64,000 nucleotides of DNA from CAWCDJ01 sp963794265. Its GTDB lineage: Bacteria > Acidobacteriota > Terriglobia > Bryobacterales > Bryobacteraceae. Positions 60,129-64,000 of this stretch are shown in pieces; the first letter of the stretch is position 1; every line of letters begins with the position of its first letter. Below the pieces are notes generated by a model. That model worked only from the letters and a program-made list of their open reading frames with translations, ran no database searches and was not told where the DNA came from. The translations under genes and the position numbers were made by a program. The stretch spans positions 372,001 to 436,000 of the forward strand of contig CAWCDJ010000005.1 of assembly GCA_963794265.1 (NCBI GenBank), given 5' to 3'.

Positions 60129-61007
60129 ATGAAAACTCCCGTCACCAGAATCCTGACGGCTGGAATCCTCTTATGCATCCCCCTTTGGGCGCAGGGCCCC
60201 CCGCTGGCACCGGCTCAACTGGACCCGCTGGTCGAGCCCGTCGCCCTGTATCCGGACCCTTTGCTGGTCCAGGTGCTGACCGCGTCGACCTATTGGGATC
60301 AGATTCCGCAAGCCGCCCAGTGGGCGGACGCGCACAGCTATTTGAACGGACCCGCCCTGGCTGATGCGATCCAGGAAGACCAGCTACCTTGGGATCCCTC
60401 GGTCCTGGCACTGTTGCCGTTCCCCAGCGCCCTGGACCAGATGGCCCGGGATCCGGGATGGACCCAGGCCCTGGGAAATGCGGTCCTGGACGACCGTCCC
60501 GGCGTGATGGATGCGGTCCAGCGCATGCGCAGGGAAGCTATGGACTACGGCTACCTGCGAGACAATCAGTACTACCGGGTGACCAATGGACCGTACATCG
60601 AGATCCTGCCGGTGACCCCGGGCTACTATTATGTCCCGATGTACAACCCGGCGGTAATATTTACACGTCCTCGCAGGCCCATCGGTCCTTCGGCCGTGAT
60701 CCGGTTCGGCTCCGGCGTGCAGGTGGGAGCCTACTTTGCGCCCTTCGGGTGGCGGCAGCCGGCCTTCGCCTGGGGCCAGCACAATATCATTGTCAATAAC
60801 CATCCCTGGGTGCACGCGGGGCCGAACCGCGAGCATCTCGAGCACGGCTATGCGCCGCCGGTGCGTAGGGTCGAGCCTTCCGGCCACGCCGTGGCCGGCC
60901 GCGGCGGCCCCGCCTACGTGGAGCACCACGAACGCGCGCGCCAGAACGAACACGGCAAAGCGGAGAACCACGGTCACGGGCACGACCATGACCGCAACCA
61001 CCAGTAG
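60129..61007 (+). CDS. Exported DUF3300 protein
   Basis: 292 residues from ATG 60129, signal peptide (TRILTAGILLCIPLWAQ). DUF3300 block: LDPLVEPVALYPDPLLVQVLTASTY (in part) and QLPWDPSVLALLPFPSAL, then a GYYYVPMYNPAVIFTRP strand. The C-terminus is rich in His, Asn and Gly (HEHGKAENHGHGHDHDRNH in part), a possible metal-binding tail. Function unknown. GGAG lies about ten bases before the ATG. Convergent to the BNR gene. Confidence 0.8.
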   Translation: MKTPVTRILTAGILLCIPLWAQGPPLAPAQLDPLVEPVALYPDPLLVQVLTASTYWDQIPQAAQWADAHSYLNGPALADAIQEDQLPWDPSVLALLPFPSALDQMARDPGWTQALGNAVLDDRPGVMDAVQRMRREAMDYGYLRDNQYYRVTNGPYIEILPVTPGYYYVPMYNPAVIFTRPRRPIGPSAVIRFGSGVQVGAYFAPFGWRQPAFAWGQHNIIVNNHPWVHAGPNREHLEHGYAPPVRRVEPSGHAVAGRGGPAYVEHHERARQNEHGKAENHGHGHDHDRNHQ

Positions 61008-61024
61008 TTTCAGGCCGGATCCGT

Positions 61025-64000
61025 CTACTCCATGGCCGCGCCGGCTGCTTTCGGCGCCTCGACGGCCGGGATGTTCGAATCGTGGACCAGCTTGTTGAAC
61101 GCCGCCAGGTCTGAGGTCATCAGCGAGTCGAGCGTCTTCAACTGCGCGTTCACGCGCGTAGCCAGCTCTTCATAGACCATGTACGACTGGTCGGTGGGCC
61201 GGTTGTCGGACTCCTGCACCAGGCTCAGGACCGCCGCCAGCTTATTATTCAGCTTGATCGGGAAATTGAGCGGATCTTCGCTGGCGCGATTCCGGGTCTG
61301 GTACAACTCCTGCTCGACGGCCGTGAGTCGCTTGATCAGGGCCGCGGCCGCGTCAGCCACCTGTTTGTTGTCGCGCTTGGTGTAGTCTTCGAGCTGCTTG
61401 CGGAGCTCGCGGATGCGGATGACGCCCTGGTTGGTTTCCGACAGCTTGTCGCGGATTTGCAGGGAAAGGGAAAGTTGCCGGGCGTAATCGTCCGGGGTGG
61501 TCTCGAGCCGCGGGTCCTTCTTCACTTCGAAGCTCTGCGTCCCGGTTTTGCCGTCCACCGTAAGCCGGACCTGGTATTTCCCGGGTGAGACGCGCGGACC
61601 GGTTACGCTGCCGGCCCACATAATCAGGCCCGGGAATGAGGTTGCGTCCGGGTAGCGCAGGTTCCAAACGAACTGGTTCATCCCCGCCTGCGCCGGCAGT
61701 TTCACCGGACCCGCGCCACGGAACGGGTTCTCCTCAGCGTCTTCGGGCTCGGCTGGCGGGCGAGGAATATCCTTGCTCGAAAATTTCTTCACCAGTTTGC
61801 CGGAAGCGTCGAGAAATTCGAGAGTCACTTCGCCCTGTGGCCGGTCCTTCAGCCAGTAATTCACCACCGCGCCGGCGGGGGGGTTCTGGCCGATTCCCGG
61901 CGCCGCGCCGCGTCCGCCTCCGCCGAATCGCCCGCCCGCCCCAAAGCGGTAGGCATCCTTGGGCTGGAACAGGTGGACCTCGGTGTTTTTGATGTCGTCG
62001 TTCAACTGGTAGAGCAGCGGCACGTCGTCCAACACATAAAACGAACGGCCTTGCGTCGCCACCACCAGTTCCTTCTCGCGCTTCTGAAACGCGAGGTCGG
62101 TGATCGGGGTGACCGGCAGATTGAGTTGGAACGGCTTCCAGTTTTGGCCGTCGTCGAACGAAATATACAAACCGAACTCCGTACCGGCGACCAGGAGGCC
62201 TTTATGGTTGGGATCCTCCCGCACCACCCGGGTGAACGAGTGATCGGGGATCCCGTTCACGATCTTCTGCCAGGTCTTGCCGTAGTCGGTGGTCTTATAC
62301 AGGTACGGCCGGAAGTCGTCGGACTTGTACATGGTCGCCGCCACGTAGGCCGTGCCGGGGTCGTGCGCCGAGGCGTCTATGGAGTTGATCTGGATCCACT
62401 CCGGCATGTCTTTCGGGGTGACGTCCGCCCAATGCTTGCCTGCGTCGCGCGTGACGTGTACCAGGCCGTCGTCGGAACCCGCCCAGATCACGCCCGCGGT
62501 CACCGGCGATTCCATGAAGGTGAAGATGGTGCAGTAGTATTCGATGCTGGTGTTGTCCTGTGTGATGGGGCCGCCGGAGCTCCCCATTTTCGATTTGTCG
62601 TTACGCGTCAGGTCGGGGCTGATCGGTTCCCAGCTCTGGCCTTCGTTGGTGCTCTTGAGCAGCACGTTGGCGCCGATGTAGAGAGTCTTCGGGTCGTGCG
62701 GCGAGAACGCGATCGGGTAGCTCCACTGGAAGCGGTATTTCATGGCCTCAACGCCGTAGCCCATGGTGTTGTCCGGCCAGGCGTTGATGTCGCGGCTCTG
62801 GCCCGTGCGGTGGTCCTGGCGCGTGATCAGGCCGTCGTAGGAGCCGGCGTAGACGATTTGGGAATCCCGCGGGTCGGGCGCAATCCAGCCGCTCTCGCCG
62901 CCGCCCACGTCGTACCAGTCGCTTTCGGTGATGCCGAACCCGGCGGTGCGGCTGGCGATCCGCACCGTGGTGTTGTCCTGCTGCGCGCCGTAAATGTGAT
63001 ACGGGAAGTCATTGTCGAGCGCCACGCGGTAGAACTGGGCGGTGGGCTGGTTCATGATGCTCGACCAGGTATGGCCACCGTCGCTCGAGACATTCGCGCC
63101 GCCGTCGTTCGCTTCGATCATGCGCTGGGGATTGTCGGGCGCGATCCACAGGTCGTGGTTGTCGCCATGCGGCGTGCGGACTGCGGCGAACGTGCGGCCG
63201 CCGTCGATCGAGCGATACATCCCCGTATTCAGCGCGTACACCGTATCGGCGTTCCGCGGATCGGCATAGATGTGGGAGTAATACCAGGCGCGCTGGCGGA
63301 GGATGTTTTGGTCGTTGGTTTTGGTCCAGGTGCGCCCGCCGTTGTCGGAGCGGTATACTCCTCCGTCGGCTGCTTCCACCAGGGCCCAGACGCGATCCGG
63401 ATCGGCCGGCGAGACGGTGACGCCGATGCGGCCGAGCACGCCCCGCGGCAACCCCTGGGCGCGCGAGATGTCCGTCCAGTGATCGCCGCCGTCCGTGGAC
63501 TTCCACAACCCGCTGCCCGGCCCGCCGCTATCGAAGTGATAGGGGTTGCGGCGCACCTGCCAGAAGCTGGCAAACAGCACGCGCGGGTTGCCCGGGTCCA
63601 TCGCCAGGTCTACCGCGCCGGCGTCCGGCCCGCGCGTCAGCACCTGCTTCCAGGTGGTGCCGCCATCGGTGGAACGGTAAACTCCGCGCTCCTCGTTCGG
63701 TCCCCATAAGTGCCCCAGCGCGGCCACGTAGACGATATCGGGGTTTTTCGGGTTCACTCGTACGGCCCCAATGTGGTAGGTCTGGTCGAGACCCATGTGC
63801 CGCCAGGTTTTGCCGCCGTCGAGCGACTTGTAGACTCCGTCGCCGTTCGAGGCATTTCCGCGCACGCACGCCTCTCCCATCCCCGCATAAATGATATTGG
63901 GGTCGGAATCGGCCACCGCCAGCGCACCCACCGAAGAAGTCTTGAAAAAGCCGTCGGAAATCGGGGTCCAGGTCACGCCCGAATCCGTGGTCTTCCAAAC
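61025..64000 (-). CDS. Large BNR/Asp-box repeat protein (5' end outside window)
   Basis: At least 990 residues; the frame runs past the right edge. At least nine Asp-box repeats: SLDGGKTW, STDGGTTW, STDGGDHW, SDNGGRTW, SIDGGRTF, SSDGGHTW, STNEGQSW, TTDYGKTW, SFDDGQNW. These form beta-propellers as in sialidases and Vps10. A C-terminal beta-sandwich and a helical end (LRKQLEDYTKRDNKQVADAAAALIKRL in part) follow. Probably exported, like its relatives in Acidobacteria; the signal peptide would lie outside the window. Catalysis is not shown. Confidence 0.85.
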   Translation of the reverse strand, partial: VWKTTDSGVTWTPISDGFFKTSSVGALAVADSDPNIIYAGMGEACVRGNASNGDGVYKSLDGGKTWRHMGLDQTYHIGAVRVNPKNPDIVYVAALGHLWGPNEERGVYRSTDGGTTWKQVLTRGPDAGAVDLAMDPGNPRVLFASFWQVRRNPYHFDSGGPGSGLWKSTDGGDHWTDISRAQGLPRGVLGRIGVTVSPADPDRVWALVEAADGGVYRSDNGGRTWTKTNDQNILRQRAWYYSHIYADPRNADTVYALNTGMYRSIDGGRTFAAVRTPHGDNHDLWIAPDNPQRMIEANDGGANVSSDGGHTWSSIMNQPTAQFYRVALDNDFPYHIYGAQQDNTTVRIASRTAGFGITESDWYDVGGGESGWIAPDPRDSQIVYAGSYDGLITRQDHRTGQSRDINAWPDNTMGYGVEAMKYRFQWSYPIAFSPHDPKTLYIGANVLLKSTNEGQSWEPISPDLTRNDKSKMGSSGGPITQDNTSIEYYCTIFTFMESPVTAGVIWAGSDDGLVHVTRDAGKHWADVTPKDMPEWIQINSIDASAHDPGTAYVAATMYKSDDFRPYLYKTTDYGKTWQKIVNGIPDHSFTRVVREDPNHKGLLVAGTEFGLYISFDDGQNWKPFQLNLPVTPITDLAFQKREKELVVATQGRSFYVLDDVPLLYQLNDDIKNTEVHLFQPKDAYRFGAGGRFGGGGRGAAPGIGQNPPAGAVVNYWLKDRPQGEVTLEFLDASGKLVKKFSSKDIPRPPAEPEDAEENPFRGAGPVKLPAQAGMNQFVWNLRYPDATSFPGLIMWAGSVTGPRVSPGKYQVRLTVDGKTGTQSFEVKKDPRLETTPDDYARQLSLSLQIRDKLSETNQGVIRIRELRKQLEDYTKRDNKQVADAAAALIKRLTAVEQELYQTRNRASEDPLNFPIKLNNKLAAVLSLVQESDNRPTDQSYMVYEELATRVNAQLKTLDSLMTSDLAAFNKLVHDSNIPAVEAPKAAGAAME

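Noticed and set aside
61973..63709. Long plus-strand frame antisense to the BNR protein
   Set aside because: Asp-box repeats are only on the minus strand; the mirror frame has low-information Val/Gly/Arg repeats.

Overview
The window is about 64 kb of GC-rich chromosome from what looks like an acidobacterium close to Bryobacterales (Solibacter-like). This is an inference from gene content: a large FtsX/MacB-type permease of the 'acidobacterial duplicated orphan permease' (ADOP) kind, an exported TonB-like protein with a long Pro/Ala linker, exported Asp-box (BNR) and DUF3300 proteins, and stand-alone POTRA and TPR proteins. Genes are dense and are often joined by ATGA/GTGA overlaps. No rRNA, tRNA, CRISPR array or prophage was found. 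One complete insertion sequence is present.

Layout. 1-3.2 kb: end of a TPR gene facing a minus-strand set (LON-domain protein, TonB-like protein, HAD phosphatase). 3.3-7.1 kb: a plus-strand run of SDR, shikimate kinase (aroK), glycerate 2-kinase, a TPR protein and a secreted protein. 7.1-12 kb: delta-1-pyrroline-5-carboxylate dehydrogenase, an MBL-fold hydrolase and several small or orphan proteins. 12.1-17.4 kb: a two-gene (R)-2-hydroxyacyl-CoA dehydratase/activase-like iron-sulfur system. 17.5-23.7 kb: lipase-maturation-factor protein, zinc alcohol dehydrogenase, exported copper amine oxidase and a hybrid-free histidine kinase. 23.7-27.1 kb: lpdA-lipB-E2, a lipoate-centred 2-oxoacid dehydrogenase set. 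27.2-37.4 kb: a POTRA protein, then nine minus-strand genes (AI-2E transporter, alginate-lyase-like, tryptophanase, a degenerate molybdate-type ModB/ModC pair, FmdE, ThiE, an RNA methyltransferase, a ClC channel). 37.5-44.5 kb: ruvX-mltG, an ABC ATPase fused to an ADOP permease, and an ABC-2-like permease. 44.6-50.4 kb: PIG-L deacetylase, a Tat-exported orphan, mtnA divergent from a membrane-fused spermidine-synthase-like protein, and a DUF2784 protein. 50.4-64 kb: ADOP permease, GntR/LacI chimera regulator, HAD phosphatase, the insertion sequence, an SLT-like protein, two orphan FtsX permeases, a DUF3300 protein and a BNR-repeat protein cut by the window end.

Main points of interest: (i) an ABC-2-class ATPase fused in one reading frame to a MacB/ADOP permease; (ii) the dehydratase/activase pair, candidate ATP-driven low-potential reductase chemistry; (iii) a molybdate-type transporter with a shortened permease, an ATPase lacking the signature motif and the H-loop His, and no binding protein; (iv) a 24-bp interspersed repeat present three times, once inside the thiE reading frame; (v) a palindromic repeat that supplies TAG stop codons at gene ends; (vi) a perfect TGTGA-N6-TCACA operator-like site between the PIG-L gene and the Tat protein gene; (vii) an insertion sequence with doubled ends and a run of three hairpins.
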